The position numbers were made by a program, and so were the translations under genes. 64,000 bases of DNA. Origin: Rhizobium sp. 16-488-2b (GTDB taxonomy: Bacteria; Pseudomonadota; Alphaproteobacteria; Rhizobiales; Rhizobiaceae). Location of the stretch: the NCBI RefSeq assembly GCF_017741815.1, contig NZ_JAGHMF010000012.1, positions 124,001 through 188,000 of the forward strand, read 5' to 3'. Within the stretch, counting starts at the first letter, position 1. Every line of letters starts with the position of its first letter. Shown in pieces: positions 63,457 to 64,000 of the stretch. The notes under the pieces are model-generated. The model made no database searches. It worked only from the letters and a program-made list of their open reading frames with translations, and had not been told where the DNA came from.

Positions 63457-63974
63457 CCGAACGGCCAAGGATCTTCGGAATTTCCGGCTGGAAGAATTCG
63501 GGAAAGACAGGGCTTGCGGTTCGCCTCGTCGAAGAGTTCACCCGCCGCGGCTACCGGATTTCGACGATCAAGCATGCCCATCATGACTTCGACATCGACA
63601 AGGTCGGCGCCGACAGCTACCGCCACCGCCAGGCGGGCGCGCACGAGGTGACGATCGTCTCCGGCACGCGCTACGCCATCATGCACGAGTTGCGCGGGGC
63701 AGCCGAACCGAGCTTCGAGGAAATCCTCGCCCGCATCGCCCCCTGCGATCTCGTCCTCATCGAGGGCTACAAGCGCGAGCCGATCCCGAAGATCGAGGCC
63801 CGCCGGCTGGAATCGGCAAACCGCGAGCCGCTGGCATCAGCCGATCCCCACATCGTCGCCATCGCCGCCGATCATCCGGTCGCCGACACTACCCTGCCCG
63901 TCTTTGACCTCGACGACACGCTGGCCATTGCCGATTTCATCGCGGCAACCGTCGCCCTCCCGCCGCTGAAATAA
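63453..63974 (+). CDS. mobB: Molybdopterin-guanine dinucleotide biosynthesis protein MobB
   Basis: This 173-residue P-loop GTPase helps MobA. Walker A is GWKNSGKTGLAVRL; the central STIKHAHHDFDIDKVGADSYRHRQAG and LVLIEGYKREPIPKIE are family hallmarks. It overlaps mobA by an ATGA. The last ~26 bases of the window contain CAGGAGAGG, probably the ribosome-binding site of another gene beginning just beyond the edge. Confidence 0.94.
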   Translation: MTERPRIFGISGWKNSGKTGLAVRLVEEFTRRGYRISTIKHAHHDFDIDKVGADSYRHRQAGAHEVTIVSGTRYAIMHELRGAAEPSFEEILARIAPCDLVLIEGYKREPIPKIEARRLESANREPLASADPHIVAIAADHPVADTTLPVFDLDDTLAIADFIAATVALPPLK

Positions 63975-64000
63975 GCCCATCTGAAACAGGAGAGGCCGCC

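Overview
This is a GC-rich chromosomal window from an alphaproteobacterium, almost certainly a member of the Rhizobiaceae (Rhizobium/Agrobacterium/Sinorhizobium group). The evidence is a CckA-type hybrid kinase, a very large Growth Pole Ring/RgsE-type polar-growth protein, an IalB-family exported protein, a rhizobial DksA with a decayed zinc finger, alphaproteobacterial SOS boxes (GTTC-N7-GTTC) at ssb/uvrA and recA, and mosaic palindromic intergenic repeats of the RIME type. The content is core housekeeping DNA. I see no rRNA, tRNA, CRISPR array, prophage, integrase or insertion sequence.

Layout. 1-2.6 kb: 3' end of icd, a GNAT acetyltransferase, a glutathione S-transferase and an AraC/GyrI-like regulator. 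2.7-6.9 kb: a nested palindromic repeat, then alaS and recA, each with its own terminator. 7.0-9.2 kb: a pseudouridine catabolism pair (psuK-psuG) and a RIME-like element. 9.2-13.7 kb: cckA, a FliO-like membrane protein and dksA. 14.0-17.9 kb: a SixA-like phosphatase with ycjX and ycjF, then an unknown exported protein. 17.9-21.6 kb: folP-folB-folK, a DUF922 metalloprotease, a candidate small RNA, a 2Fe-2S ferredoxin and a single-domain HPt protein. 22.1-28.8 kb: the 2244-residue growth-pole protein, preceded by a cluster of CtrA-like sites. 28.9-33.9 kb: a small unknown gene, gyrA, marC and ssb. 34.1-40.0 kb: uvrA with two translationally coupled small genes of unknown function, a DUF72 gene, and nnr (NAD(P)HX repair). 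40.2-42.6 kb: glnB-glnA behind a sigma-54 promoter, then hspQ. 42.7-46.2 kb: IalB-family protein, an orphan peptide-binding protein and a DsbA-family oxidoreductase. 46.3-54.2 kb: sdhE-mfd divergent from recG, then an L,D-transpeptidase. 54.6-57.8 kb: class II and class I fumarases in tandem. 57.8-64.0 kb: a small membrane protein, a diguanylate cyclase, a flavin-binding PPOX-type protein, a DUF971 protein, and the molybdenum cofactor genes moaA, mobA and mobB with an EamA transporter between them.

How the genes work together. Several systems recur. DNA repair and the SOS response are represented by recA, ssb, uvrA, mfd and recG, with visible LexA boxes at recA and between ssb and uvrA. Cell-cycle and polar growth genes are cckA, the CtrA-like site cluster, the HPt protein, the growth-pole protein and an L,D-transpeptidase. 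Nitrogen control is glnB-glnA under sigma-54. The TCA cycle is icd, fumC, the class I fumarase and sdhE. Cofactor synthesis covers folate and molybdenum cofactor. Many starts were set inside longer open frames using ribosome-binding sites and family N-termini, and these choices are stated in the entries. The observations I consider most worth following are the exactly phased 132-bp repeat in the growth-pole protein and its CtrA-like control region, the candidate small RNA near 20.6 kb, and the uncharacterised two-gene module after uvrA.
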